From contig NZ_JAMGBG010000029.1 of the NCBI RefSeq assembly GCF_023516595.1, positions 171,361 through 235,360 on the forward strand: a stretch of 64,000 nt of DNA, read 5' to 3'. The notes beneath the pieces are model-generated. The model did not search any database, was not told the origin of the DNA, and worked only from the letters and a program-made list of their open reading frames with translations. This DNA comes from Streptomyces neyagawaensis (GTDB taxonomy: Bacteria > Actinomycetota > Actinomycetes > Streptomycetales > Streptomycetaceae). The position numbers and the translations under genes were made by a program. Below, one piece after another: positions 42,836-52,054 of this stretch (positions within the stretch are counted from its first letter, which is position 1; the number at the start of each line of letters is the position of its first letter).

Positions 42836-43728
42836 TGAGTGCACAGGCCAGCGAGATCACCCCGGCGTCGACGGCGAAGGGCGGCGCCCTCCGGCGCAAG
42901 CTGCCAGGCTCCCTCGCCTGGCACATCGGCTCCCTGCTGATCCTCGCGGTGATCCTCTACCCGGTGATCTGGGTGGTGGGAGGCTCGTTCAAGAAGAGCG
43001 ACGACATCGTCGGCAGCCTGGATCTGTTCCCGAGCGACCCGATCATGTCCAACTACACACGGCTCTCCGAGGGCATCGCCGACATCCCCATTTCCACGTT
43101 CTTCCTGAACTCGCTCACGCTCGCCGTGGGCTCGGTGATCGGGATCCTGGTGTCCTGCTCGCTGACCGCGTACGCCTTCGCGAAGATCAAGTTCGTGGGC
43201 CGGAACCTGCTGTTCACGCTGATGATCGGCACGCTCCTGCTGCCGTACCACGTACTGCTCATCCCGCAGTACGTGCTGTTCCGCAACATGGACATGATCA
43301 ACACCAACACCCCGCTGCTGCTGCCGAAGTACCTGGCCACGGAGGCGTTCTTCGTCTTCCTGATGGTGCAGTTCATGCGGAACCTGCCCAGGGAGCTCGA
43401 CGAGGCGGCCCGGCTCGACGGGTGCGGGCACTTCCGGATCTACTGGTCGATCGTGCTGCCGCTGTCCCGGCCCGCGCTCATCACCAGTGCGATCTTCACC
43501 TTCATCAACGCCTGGAACGACTTCATGGGCCCGCTGATCTATCTGAACGACCCGGAGAAGTACACCGTCTCGCTCGGTCTGAAGATGTTCGTGGACCAGG
43601 ACGCCGTGGCCAACTACGGCGGCATGATCGCGATGTCGCTGGTGGCCCTGCTGCCGGTGCTCGCCTTCTTCCTCGCCTTCCAGCGCTATCTGATCGACGG
43701 CATGGCCACGTCCGGCCTGAAGGGCTGA
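42835..43728 (+). CDS. Sugar ABC transporter permease (MalG/LplC-like)
   Basis: 297 residues, six TM spans. EAA loop ELDEAARLDGCGHFRIYWSIVLPLSRPALI (about 186-215). ATG 42835 overlaps the stop of the first permease. The N-terminal SLLILAVILYPVIWVVGGSFKKSD is the usual start of MalG-type permeases. Partner of the MalF-like permease. Confidence 0.92.
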   Translation: MSAQASEITPASTAKGGALRRKLPGSLAWHIGSLLILAVILYPVIWVVGGSFKKSDDIVGSLDLFPSDPIMSNYTRLSEGIADIPISTFFLNSLTLAVGSVIGILVSCSLTAYAFAKIKFVGRNLLFTLMIGTLLLPYHVLLIPQYVLFRNMDMINTNTPLLLPKYLATEAFFVFLMVQFMRNLPRELDEAARLDGCGHFRIYWSIVLPLSRPALITSAIFTFINAWNDFMGPLIYLNDPEKYTVSLGLKMFVDQDAVANYGGMIAMSLVALLPVLAFFLAFQRYLIDGMATSGLKG

Positions 43729-43740
43729 GGTGAACCGATC

Positions 43741-44343
43741 ATGGACCGGGCCCGCGCGAAGGCCGCCAAGCCCCGAGGGGAGTCCCCGCTCGCCGAACGG
43801 TTCGCGCTGTTCGCCGAGTGTCTGCTCACCGGGGTGTGGATCGCGGTGGCCGCGCTGCCGCTCGTGACGTACCCCGCCGCGTTCGCCGCCGGGTCCCGGC
43901 ACCTGCGCCGCCGTACCGCCCATGTGGGCGGCGGACTGCGCGAGTTCATGGCGGACTTCCGGGCGGCGCTGCGCGGCGGGTGGCTCGTCGGGCTCGCCGG
44001 CTGGGCCGCACTCGCGGCGGTGTGGGTCGACATCCGGGCCGTACGCGCCGGGATCCCGGGCGGGCCGCTGGTCGGCGCCGTCGGCGTCCTCGCGCTGATC
44101 GGCGCCGCCGTCGCTGTGCTGCGCGCGGCGGCGGTCTGGGAGCCCGGCGCCTCCTGGCGAGCGCTGCTCGGGGCGGCCGGGCGACGGACGGTGCTCGACC
44201 CCGCCGGGTCCTTCCTCGTCGTCGGCGGACTGGCCGTGGTCGTCTGCTCCGCCTGGTTCACCGCCCCGCTGGCGGTGCCGGTCCTCGGGGCCGTCGCCGC
44301 GGCGGCCCTCGCCGTGGAGGAGAGGTACCGGCGCCGCCGCTGA
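43741..44343 (+). CDS. DUF624 (YesL-like) membrane protein
   Basis: 200 residues with five hydrophobic spans (for example ECLLTGVWIAVAALPLVTYPAAFAAG, WLVGLAGWAALAAVWVD, LVGAVGVLALIGAAVAVLRA, FLVVGGLAVVVCSAWFTAPLAVPVLGAVAAAAL). The pattern resembles YesL-type proteins found with Bacillus rhamnogalacturonan uptake genes. Located 12 nt after the second permease. Role unknown, probably accessory to sugar uptake. Confidence 0.75.
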   Translation: MDRARAKAAKPRGESPLAERFALFAECLLTGVWIAVAALPLVTYPAAFAAGSRHLRRRTAHVGGGLREFMADFRAALRGGWLVGLAGWAALAAVWVDIRAVRAGIPGGPLVGAVGVLALIGAAVAVLRAAAVWEPGASWRALLGAAGRRTVLDPAGSFLVVGGLAVVVCSAWFTAPLAVPVLGAVAAAALAVEERYRRRR

Positions 44344-44450
44344 CCGACCGCGGTGCCTCGCACAAGGTCGGCGCTCCGGGCGCCGCACCTCTCTCTGTCA
44401 TGCCCCTGACCACCCCGCACGCAAGACTTCCCGTACGGAAAGGAAAGGCC

Positions 44451-47198
44451 ATGTCCCCCATCGACCGCAGGTCCCTGCTCAAGGCGGCCGCCGTCGCCGG
44501 AGCCGCCGCGCAGTTCAGCTGGGCGCCAGGGAGTACGGCCGCCCAGGCGGCACCGAGAGCCGAGGCCGCAGAGGCGGACCCGGTCACCCTGGACTGGCTG
44601 GAGGACGGCTGCCTGGGCGCCGCGCCCGGCTCCACCGTGGGCGTGCCCTGGCCGAAGGGCGCGTACGAGAAGGAACAGTCGTTCTCCTTGAAGGACGAGG
44701 ACGGCAAGGAGATCCCCGTCCAGTCCTGGCCCATCGGCTACTGGCCCGACGGCTCCCTGAAGTGGACCGCCCACGCGGTCGGCGCGGGCGCCGGCTCCGG
44801 AAAGCTCACCCTGACCGCGGGCACCCCCGCCGCCCCGGCGAAGAGGGTCACTATCGACAAGCGCGGCGGCACCATCGACGTGTCGACCGGCGTCATCACC
44901 GCCAGGATCGGCAAGAGCGGCTCCACCCTCGTCAAGTCGGTGCTGCGCGGCTCCACCGAGGTCGCCCGCACCGGCCGCCTCGTCCTTCTGCGCCAGCCCG
45001 AGATCGAGGACGGCGACCACGGCACGGTCAAGTACGAGCGCTTCGAGAGCGCCATCGACGAGGTCGAGGTCGAGCAGGAGGGCCCCGTCCGAGCCGTGGT
45101 CCGCATCGACGGCAAGCACCGCAAGGGCGGCCGCAGCTGGCTCCCCTTCTCGATCCGCCTCTACTTCTACGCGGGCGCCGAATCGTTCCGCATGATCCAC
45201 ACCGTCACCTTCGACGGCACCCAGGAGCCCGGGAAGGCGAGCGGCGACTTCATCCGCGGTATCGGCGTCCGCTTCAAGGTCCCGATGCGCGACGCCTCGT
45301 ACGACCGGCACATCCGTATCGGCGGCGAGGGCACCGGTCTGCTCCGTGAGGCCGTCAAGGGCGTCACCGGACTGCGCCGGGACCCCGGCTCCGCGGTGCG
45401 CACCGCCCAGTTCGAGGGCAGGAAGCTGCCGGACCCGTCGACCTGGGACCAGCGGGTCACCACCCGCCTGCAGTACATCCCCGAATGGGGCGACTACACC
45501 CTCTCCCAGCTCTCCGCCGACGGCTTCTCGGTCCGCAAGCGGACGAAGAAGGGTCACGGCTGGATCCCGGCGGGCGGCGGCCGGCGCGCCGGCGGCTTCG
45601 GGTACGTCGGCGGGGCGAGCGGCGGATTCGCCGTCGGCCTCAGGGACTTCTGGGAGAAGTTCCCCGCGCAGCTCGACATCCGGGACGCCCACACCGACGA
45701 GGCCGAGGTCACCATGTGGCTGTGGTCTCCCGAGGCACAACCCATGGACCTGCGCTTCTACCACGACGGCATGGGCCAGGACACCTACCCCGAGCAGCTC
45801 GAGGGCCTCAACATCACCTACGAGGACTACGAGCCCGGCTTCGGCACCCCCTACGGCATCGCCCGCACCAGCGAACTCCTCTTCTGGGCCCATGAGTCGA
45901 CGCCCGCCGCCGACGCCATGGCCCGGCAGGTCGAGGCGGTCCGCACACCCCCGCAGCTCGCCGCGCCGCCCCAGCAGCTCATCAAGGCCGGTGTCTTCGG
46001 CAAGCTGTTCTCCCGGCCGGACCGCTCCACCGCGGCCAAGGCGAAGATCGAGGACCACCTCGACTTCCTCTTCACCTACTACAAGGACCAGGTGGAGATG
46101 CGCCGTTGGTACGGCTTCTGGGACTACGGCGACATCATGCACAGCTACGACCCGAGCCGCCACCAGTGGTGCTACGACGTAGGCGGCTACGCCTGGGACA
46201 ACTCCGAGCTCTCGCCCGACCTGTGGCTGTGGTTCGCGTACATGCGCTCCGGCCGCGCCGACATCTTCCGCTTCGCGGAGGCCATGACCCGCCACACCGG
46301 CGAGGTCGACGTCTACCACCTCGGCAAGTGGGCCGGCCTCGGCACCCGCCACGGCGTCCAGCACTACGCCGACAGCGCCAAGCAGCAGCGCATCGCCAAC
46401 ACCACCTACCGCCGCTACTACTACTTCCTCACCGCCGACGAACGCGTCGGCGACCTCATGCACGCCAACGTCGACTCCGACGAGACGTTCCTCGTCCTCG
46501 ACCCCATCCGCAAGATCCGCACCGAGCCGTACACGCCCGACCGCAACGCCCTGTCGATCGGCTTCGGCACGGACTGGTCGGGCCTGGTCTCCGCGTGGCT
46601 GACCGAGTGGGAGCGGCGCGGGCCGAAGTGGGAGAAGGCCAGGGCGCGCGTGCTGTCGACCATGGAGACCATCGCCGCCCAGCCCAACGGCTTCGTCCAG
46701 GGCACCGGACTGTACGACCTGGACACCGGGAAGTTCGCGGTCGCGGAGAAGCCGGTCGTCGGGGTCTCGCACCTGTCGGCGATGTTCGGCCTGGTCGAGA
46801 TGTGCGCCGAACTCATCGACCAGATCGACATGCCGAAGTTCAAGGAGGCATGGCTGGACTACTGCCGCTACTTCAACGCCACGAAGGCCGAGCAGGCCGC
46901 CCGCTACGGCTCGAACTTCGGGACGCTGCTCCTCTTCCAGGGGCACTCACGGCAGGACGCCTACGCGGCCGTGCAGTTGGGCGACGACAAGCTCGCGGCC
47001 CGCGCGTGGCGGCAGTTCTACAACAGCGCCGACACCTGGGACTACAAGGAGTCCACCGACTGGTCCACGAAGAAGGTCGAGGGGCCGACGGGGCTCGTCC
47101 CCGGCAGCGAGGCCGCGTGGGTGTCCACCAACGCGACCGCGCTGTACGGGCTGGCGGCCATTCAGAACCTGGCGCTCGTCGGCGACAAGATGCCGTAA
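44451..47198 (+). CDS. Tat-secreted YetA/exo-rhamnogalacturonan-lyase-like protein
   Basis: 915 residues. Tat signal RRSLLKAAAVAGAAAQFSW then AQAAPRA. An N-terminal RIFT-barrel-like block (VTLDWLEDGCLGAAPGSTVGVPWPKGAY; GYWPDGSLKWTAHAV, about 43-107) resembles the PcRGLX/YetA family, related to exo-acting rhamnogalacturonan lyases (PL26). A middle beta-rich domain and a C-terminal alpha/alpha domain follow (DYGDIMHSYDPSRHQWCYDVGGYAWDNSELSPDLWLWF; GEVDVYHLGKWAGLGTRHGVQHY). The family includes B. subtilis YetA, encoded beside lplABC. Inferred role: extracellular cleavage of pectic chains feeding the ABC importer. AAGGAAAGG precedes ATG 44451. Confidence 0.82.
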   Translation: MSPIDRRSLLKAAAVAGAAAQFSWAPGSTAAQAAPRAEAAEADPVTLDWLEDGCLGAAPGSTVGVPWPKGAYEKEQSFSLKDEDGKEIPVQSWPIGYWPDGSLKWTAHAVGAGAGSGKLTLTAGTPAAPAKRVTIDKRGGTIDVSTGVITARIGKSGSTLVKSVLRGSTEVARTGRLVLLRQPEIEDGDHGTVKYERFESAIDEVEVEQEGPVRAVVRIDGKHRKGGRSWLPFSIRLYFYAGAESFRMIHTVTFDGTQEPGKASGDFIRGIGVRFKVPMRDASYDRHIRIGGEGTGLLREAVKGVTGLRRDPGSAVRTAQFEGRKLPDPSTWDQRVTTRLQYIPEWGDYTLSQLSADGFSVRKRTKKGHGWIPAGGGRRAGGFGYVGGASGGFAVGLRDFWEKFPAQLDIRDAHTDEAEVTMWLWSPEAQPMDLRFYHDGMGQDTYPEQLEGLNITYEDYEPGFGTPYGIARTSELLFWAHESTPAADAMARQVEAVRTPPQLAAPPQQLIKAGVFGKLFSRPDRSTAAKAKIEDHLDFLFTYYKDQVEMRRWYGFWDYGDIMHSYDPSRHQWCYDVGGYAWDNSELSPDLWLWFAYMRSGRADIFRFAEAMTRHTGEVDVYHLGKWAGLGTRHGVQHYADSAKQQRIANTTYRRYYYFLTADERVGDLMHANVDSDETFLVLDPIRKIRTEPYTPDRNALSIGFGTDWSGLVSAWLTEWERRGPKWEKARARVLSTMETIAAQPNGFVQGTGLYDLDTGKFAVAEKPVVGVSHLSAMFGLVEMCAELIDQIDMPKFKEAWLDYCRYFNATKAEQAARYGSNFGTLLLFQGHSRQDAYAAVQLGDDKLAARAWRQFYNSADTWDYKESTDWSTKKVEGPTGLVPGSEAAWVSTNATALYGLAAIQNLALVGDKMP

Positions 47199-47261
47199 CG
47201 CTCCGCCGAGGGAACCGGGGGCGTCACGGGGGTGGGGAATTGCGGGTCCGCTGTGGCCGGG

Positions 47262-47302
47262 CGCGCAGTTCCCCCGCGCCACCTGGGGAGGCGCGGGGAA
47301 CT
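47262..47302. repeat. Degenerate Streptomyces-type palindromic intergenic repeat
   Basis: AGTTCCCCCGCGCC (47267-47280) and GGCGCGGGGAACT (47290-47302) form a hairpin with one bulged base between convergent genes. The core is shared with 56232-56377. Probably acts as a terminator here. Confidence 0.6.
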
Positions 47303-47310
47303 CGGGAACG

Positions 47311-49800
47311 TCAGGTCATCCTGCCCAGGACGTCCCGTACGCGGCGCGCGTCGCGCAGGCGCTGCTCGTAGGTGGCGCCCGCCGCCAGCAGGACCAGGCC
47401 GGCCAGGGCCGGAGGCGCCCAGCGGGGGAGGGCGTCGACCACCTGGGCGATGTACGGGGCCAGTTCGTGCAGGGTCACCAGCGCGAGGGTGACACCGCCG
47501 AGCAGGAGCGGGGCCTGGAGGCGGTGGCGGGCTCCGACGAAGGTGAGGGCCAGCGCCGCCGTGCCGAGCAGCAGGGGGCGCAGCCAGTGCGCGTCGCCCC
47601 AGGCCGCCGCGAGGCTCGGCAGGAGGGTGGCCGCGAGGCCCGGCCCGTACGCCGTCCAGGACGAGGCCGCCGGGTCACGACGGCGCCGGAGGAGGCCGAC
47701 GGCCAGCGCCGGGACGGTCACCGGGAGCGTGTAGGCCTCCGGGGATGCGACCTCCCAGGCCGCCAGCCGCACCCAACTGGCCAGCACCAGGAGCACGGCG
47801 GCCGCGTAGCCGACGTCGCGTCGCTCCGGGCGTACCGCGGTCCCCGCCGTGATGACTCCGCAGAGCGCGAGGGTCAGGGCCAGCATGGGCGCGTCGGTGG
47901 CGGAGAGGGCGACGGCCAGGAGGCCCGCCGCGGCGCCGGTCGCCTCGACCGGGACGGTCATGGGGGAGGCGCCGAGGCGCGCCGCGAGCAGCGCGGCGGT
48001 GGCCGGTACCGCCAGGACCAGCAGGGCCGTGTGCTGCGGCGCCCAGCCGGCCGACGCGCCGATCGCGCAGGCCAGCGCGGTGCCATGGACGAGCGCGGCG
48101 GGCGCGGTGAGCGGACCGAGGTCCGTGCGCCAGGCGGCCAGGGCGAACAGGACGGTCGAGGCGGCGAGCACCGTGAGCGTCGCGGACTCCGTCGCGAGCG
48201 CTGCCAGGGCCAGGGCGACCGACGTGACGAGGGCCAGCAGCGCGGCCGTGAGCGCCACCGGGTCCTGGAGGCACTTGCCGGCCGCGGGCCGTACACGGGC
48301 CGCCACCACCAGAGCCGCCACCGCTACCGCTCCCTGGACCACCAGCCCCGCCAGGTACGGGAGTTCCAGCACCGCCGGGAACACCAGGCCCGTCGCCCAG
48401 CCCAGCACGAGCGCGCCCACCAGCGCGGGGGTGCGCCACGCGGTCGTACGCCCGGCCAGGGCCAGCACCCCGGCGAGCACGGCCAGGACGAGGGGGACCG
48501 TCGCGGTGAGCGGCGGCCACGGGGCGCCCACCGTCACCACGGCACGGGCGTCGTCGGGAGCGCCGGACCAGATCCACTCGACCCAGCCGGCCGGGCCGAG
48601 CAAGGTGACGACGACCGCCGGAAGGGCGGTCACGGCGGTGATGGCCTGGACCACCGCGGAGGACAGGACGAGACCTCGCCGTACGGGATCGGGCACACCG
48701 GTCCGGACGACCGCCATCAGGGTGACCCCGCACAGCAGGTAGCCGGGGACCGTCCACACGTCCGGCAGCACGGACCGCAGGACTCCGCCGAGCGCCGCGA
48801 CCATCAGCAGACCGCCGGTCAGGGCGGTACCGAGGGCCAGGCCCGGCTTCGGCGCGAACCGGGCGACGGCCAGGGCGGTCGCGGCGGCGAGGGCGAGGAG
48901 CGCCGCCGCACGGGCGGCGGCGCCCGGGCCCGCGGCGGCCCACGAGAGCCACCCGGCCGCCAGAACACCCCAGGCGCCCCAGCCGAACGCGCCCACCAGG
49001 GCGACGATCCGGACGGGCGTCATCCGCGCCCGGAGCGCGACCGCGCTGTCCGCCGCGGCCGTCACCAGCACCACGGCCGTGACCGTCTCCACACCCGCGC
49101 CCAGCGCCGACACCCAGAGCAACAGCGGCAGTTGCGCGGCGACCAGGGCGAAGGGCAACGGCAGACGGAGAGCGACACGCACAGCGCCCGCCCCCGCGCC
49201 CGCCGAGGGACGGTCCTCCGCGTCACCGGCGGTCGAACGGTCCCGTGAGCCGTCGACGACCGGCGGGGCCACGGCGCCCATGGCCAGGCCGTACGCCGCC
49301 CAGGTCGCCGCCAGCACCGCCGAGGCGGCTGCCGCGAACCCCGTGCCGCCCGTCCCCGGGAGGGCCACCTCGTGCAGGGCGTACGCGTCGAGCACCGTCA
49401 GGGCCATGCCGAGGCCGGCCACCGCCTCCGCGGTGGCGCGCAGCCCCCGCCGCAGGAGCGCCACGGGCGTGGCGAGGGCGGCGAGAGTCACCCCGCCGAG
49501 GACCAGCGAACGGCCGGCGATCCCCAGGTGCCCCCAGCTGACCAGAGTGAACGCGATCGCCGCGACGGTCAGCAGGACACCGCCGAGGACCAGCAGCACA
49601 TTCTGGACACCGGGCGCCGTCGCCTCGGGGCCCCGGGCCGGCGGACGCGTGGACGGGTGGGACGGCACGGCGGCCTGGGCGTACAGCGCGTTGACCAGCC
49701 AGGCACGGCGGGTCAGCAGAACGGCGCGGCGGGCGTCGAGCTGCCGCAACTCGGTGTCGAGGAGGCGCAACTCCTCGGCAGGGGACGGAAAATGCGTCAT
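47311..49800 (-). CDS. Very large polytopic membrane protein, unknown function
   Basis: 829 residues from ATG 49800 (MTHFPSPAEELRLLDTELRQLDARRAVLLTRRAWLV). A short N-terminal coiled-coil-like helix (about 8-40) is followed by more than 20 Ala/Leu/Val-rich spans, starting with VQNVLLVLGGVLLTVAAIAFTLVSWGHLGIAG (about 69-100), and a charged tail with TYEQRLRDARRVRDVLGRMT. It resembles the large Streptomyces proteins annotated by an SCO7613 C-terminal domain. No transporter or glycosyltransferase motif is recognised. Longer readings (to 50367) run over the SRPBCC gene and are rejected. Confidence 0.78.
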   Translation of the reverse strand: MTHFPSPAEELRLLDTELRQLDARRAVLLTRRAWLVNALYAQAAVPSHPSTRPPARGPEATAPGVQNVLLVLGGVLLTVAAIAFTLVSWGHLGIAGRSLVLGGVTLAALATPVALLRRGLRATAEAVAGLGMALTVLDAYALHEVALPGTGGTGFAAAASAVLAATWAAYGLAMGAVAPPVVDGSRDRSTAGDAEDRPSAGAGAGAVRVALRLPLPFALVAAQLPLLLWVSALGAGVETVTAVVLVTAAADSAVALRARMTPVRIVALVGAFGWGAWGVLAAGWLSWAAAGPGAAARAAALLALAAATALAVARFAPKPGLALGTALTGGLLMVAALGGVLRSVLPDVWTVPGYLLCGVTLMAVVRTGVPDPVRRGLVLSSAVVQAITAVTALPAVVVTLLGPAGWVEWIWSGAPDDARAVVTVGAPWPPLTATVPLVLAVLAGVLALAGRTTAWRTPALVGALVLGWATGLVFPAVLELPYLAGLVVQGAVAVAALVVAARVRPAAGKCLQDPVALTAALLALVTSVALALAALATESATLTVLAASTVLFALAAWRTDLGPLTAPAALVHGTALACAIGASAGWAPQHTALLVLAVPATAALLAARLGASPMTVPVEATGAAAGLLAVALSATDAPMLALTLALCGVITAGTAVRPERRDVGYAAAVLLVLASWVRLAAWEVASPEAYTLPVTVPALAVGLLRRRRDPAASSWTAYGPGLAATLLPSLAAAWGDAHWLRPLLLGTAALALTFVGARHRLQAPLLLGGVTLALVTLHELAPYIAQVVDALPRWAPPALAGLVLLAAGATYEQRLRDARRVRDVLGRMT

Positions 49801-49917
49801 GTTCCGCAGTGTGGTCCGGGTCACGCCGCGACGGCATGAGCACACATACTCAGGGCAGTACTCAGATCCAGCCACCACGAGCCCAGTACGAGGCCCGTCG
49901 GCGGGCACAATCCGAGC

Positions 49918-50376
49918 ATGGACTGGTGCCACTACCGCTTCCGCAGCCTCTGGGCCCTGCCCGCGCCGCCCTCCACCGTGTACGACGCGCTCCAGCGGGC
50001 CGAGGACTATCCGCGCTGGTGGCCCCAGGTGCGCGAGGTGACCCCGGCCGACGACACCAGCGGCACCCTCCGCATCCGCTCGGTCCTGCCGTACGACCTC
50101 GTCATCACCGCGCGCGAGGTACGGCGCGATCCGGCCACCGGGATCCTGGAGATCGAGATGAGCGGGGACCTCGACGGCTGGGCCCGCTGGACGCTCACCG
50201 CCCACGGGACCGGCACCCTCGCCCGCTACGACCAGGAGGTCGACGTCACCAAGCCCCTGATGCGACGGCTCGCCGTGCCCGGCCGGCCCCTGTTCCGCGC
50301 CAACCACGCGTTGATGATGCGGGCGGGACACCGAGGGCTCGTCGGGTACCTCGCGGCCGACGGACAAGCGGTTTGA
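49918..50376 (+). CDS. SRPBCC (START-like) family protein
   Basis: 152 residues from ATG 49918. Begins YRFRSLWALPAPPSTVYDALQRAEDYPRWWPQVREV, the polyketide cyclase/dehydrase-type START fold, with YDLVITAREVRRDPATGILEIEMSGDLDGWARWTL following. It binds a hydrophobic ligand in this family; ligand unknown. Divergent from the large membrane protein (gap 117 nt). The tRNA-Val promoter overlaps its stop. Confidence 0.85.
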   Translation: MDWCHYRFRSLWALPAPPSTVYDALQRAEDYPRWWPQVREVTPADDTSGTLRIRSVLPYDLVITAREVRRDPATGILEIEMSGDLDGWARWTLTAHGTGTLARYDQEVDVTKPLMRRLAVPGRPLFRANHALMMRAGHRGLVGYLAADGQAV

Positions 50377-50402
50377 ACCAGAGCCGTCGGGACCTGTATT
50401 GT
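50373..50402 (+). promoter_or_regulatory. tRNA-Val promoter overlapping the SRPBCC stop
   Basis: TTGAAC (50373-50378), 18-nt spacer, TATTGT (50397-50402), about 13 nt before tRNA-Val at 50416. Confidence 0.6.
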
Positions 50403-50415
50403 TCAGTCCGTTCCC

Positions 50416-50487
50416 GGGCGATTAGCTCAGTGGGAGAGCGCTTCGTTCACACCGAAGAGGTCACTGGTTCGAACCCAGTATCGCCCA
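50416..50487 (+). tRNA. tRNA-Val(CAC), second copy
   Basis: The 72-nt body is identical to 39509-39580, with loop TTCACAC; here CCA is not encoded (ACCC follows). Confidence 0.95.
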
Positions 50488-50495
50488 CCCGGAAG

Positions 50496-50526
50496 AGAAC
50501 CGGTCCGACACAGTCGGGCCGGTTCT
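50496..50526 (+). terminator. 14-bp terminator after tRNA-Val
   Basis: Arms 50496-50509 and 50513-50526 pair with one G-U wobble around a 3-nt loop, then TTTGTTGTG. Confidence 0.8.
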
Positions 50527-50593
50527 TTGTTGTGCCGCTGCCTCTCCGCTGTGCCGCCGCCACCGGCGCGCCCTCGGCCGGTGGTTCTGCCGC

Positions 50594-51319
50594 TCACGCC
50601 GCCGCGGCCAGCCCCGGGCGCAGGGGCCACGCCGGATCCACCGACTCCTCCGAGCCGCTGCGCGCGAACCACGCCTGCAGACCGCGGGCCTGCGCCGCGT
50701 GCCACACGGCCTGGAGGGTGTGCAGCTCGGCGGGGGAGAGGCGGGCCAGCCTCGTGGCGAAACGACGCCCCACGGCCCGTACGACGTCCATCGCCGCCTG
50801 CGCGTCGGCCGCCGCGTCGTGCGCGCCGTCCAGCACGACCTCGTAGTGCGCGCACAGATCGGTCAGCGTGCGGCGGCCCTTGCGGTACCGGTCCAGGTGC
50901 TTGTCCAGGACCCGGGGATCGAGCACCCGCAGCGGCGTCGTCTCGAACCACTGGTCGAGCGACGAGGCGCGGTGACGCCTCAACTCCCGGTCCAGCAGCG
51001 TCAGATCGAACGGCGCGTTCATCACCACCAGCGGGCGGCCGCGCGACGCCTGCTCGGCCAGCAGCCTGGCTATCTCCTCCATCACCGGCGACGGCCAGCG
51101 GCCCTCGCGCTGCAACCGCTCGTCCGTCAGCCCGTGCACCGCCGTCGCCCCGGCCGGCACCGGCACCCCCGGATTCACCAGCCACCGGGTCACCCGGGGG
51201 CGGGTGCCGGGCGCGTCCTGGACGACGACGGCGGCCGACACGATCCGGTCGGTCTCGACGTCCACACCCGTGGTCTCCGTGTCGAACGCCGCCAAGGGCC
51301 CCTCGTACCAACACGTCAT
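50594..51319 (-). CDS. DnaQ-like 3'-5' exonuclease
   Basis: 241 residues. Exo I FDTETTGVD (about 12-20), Exo II NAPFDLTLL (about 99-107), and Exo III HDAAADAQAA (about 166-175) give the DEDDh set (Asp, Glu, Asp, His, Asp). A C-terminal extension of about 60 residues ends LRPGLAAAA. Degrades DNA or RNA from the 3' end; similar to polymerase III epsilon but free-standing. ATG 51319 (MTCWYEGPLAAFDTETTG). Convergent with the tRNA-Val. Confidence 0.92.
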   Translation of the reverse strand: MTCWYEGPLAAFDTETTGVDVETDRIVSAAVVVQDAPGTRPRVTRWLVNPGVPVPAGATAVHGLTDERLQREGRWPSPVMEEIARLLAEQASRGRPLVVMNAPFDLTLLDRELRRHRASSLDQWFETTPLRVLDPRVLDKHLDRYRKGRRTLTDLCAHYEVVLDGAHDAAADAQAAMDVVRAVGRRFATRLARLSPAELHTLQAVWHAAQARGLQAWFARSGSEESVDPAWPLRPGLAAAA

Positions 51320-51487
51320 GCGTCCTCAACTCCTCGTTCACCCACAGCAGCTGACGTCCCGTCTTCTGCCCGTTTGGTGATACCCGGGCTGTTTGCGCCG
51401 TACGCCGGAAGGAGACAACAGAAGTACGGGTCTGCGCAGTTCAGGGGCTCGCACGAAGGAAGGACCTGTAGGGGAAGGCTGTTGGTC

Positions 51488-52054
51488 ATGGCCATAGCGC
51501 AGCCCGAGCGGGGCGGGCTGCTGCCCGAGCACGCGGAGTCACACCGCGGCTCCCTCGCCACCACCGCCTGCATGGAGACACTGCAGGTGGGATATCTGCA
51601 CGCGGTGGCCGCCGCGGCCGGCTGCTCGCTGTCCCAGCCCTTTCCGGACAACGGCATCGACTGGCACGTCAGCCACGGCTCACCCGGGCACACGGTCGAC
51701 GACGAGGTCACCATCAAGGTGCAGCTCAAGGCCACCTACCAGGTCGCCCCCAACCCCTCCGGACGCACCTTCTCCTTCACGCTCGACAACGACCACCTGG
51801 CGAAGCTCGCCCGCACACCCGTCACAGTGCACAAGATCCTCGTCGTGATGATCGTCCCGAGATCGCGGGAGCAGTGGCTGCGGGCCGGCCACGACCGCCT
51901 CGACCTGCGGCACTGCTGCTACTGGATCAACCTCGCCGGACACCCGATCACCGGCCGGCACCGCACGACCGTGCGCATACCGACCTCGCGCATCTTCGAC
52001 GACCGAGCGCTCTGCGAGATCATGACGCGGGTCGGAACGGGAGGCAGACCGTGA
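51488..52054 (+). CDS. DUF4365 protein, PD-(D/E)XK nuclease-like
   Basis: 188 residues from ATG 51488; GGGGAAGG lies upstream. A GxD...QxK pattern, NGIDWHVSHG (D58) and VTIKVQLKATYQV (Gln 79, Lys 81), is typical of the PD-(D/E)XK fold, and DUF4365 proteins share it. A helix before it (ATTACMETLQVGYLHAVAA) may bring the further Glu (about 30). Ends with RIFDDRALCEIMTRVGTGG. Overlaps the next gene (GTGA). Function unknown; DNA cleavage is a hypothesis. Confidence 0.75.
   Translation: MAIAQPERGGLLPEHAESHRGSLATTACMETLQVGYLHAVAAAAGCSLSQPFPDNGIDWHVSHGSPGHTVDDEVTIKVQLKATYQVAPNPSGRTFSFTLDNDHLAKLARTPVTVHKILVVMIVPRSREQWLRAGHDRLDLRHCCYWINLAGHPITGRHRTTVRIPTSRIFDDRALCEIMTRVGTGGRP

Noticed and set aside
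43686..46946. 1086-codon minus-strand ORF
   Set aside because: Lies opposite the YesL-like and YetA-like genes; composition is a high-GC antisense artefact and no domain is seen.
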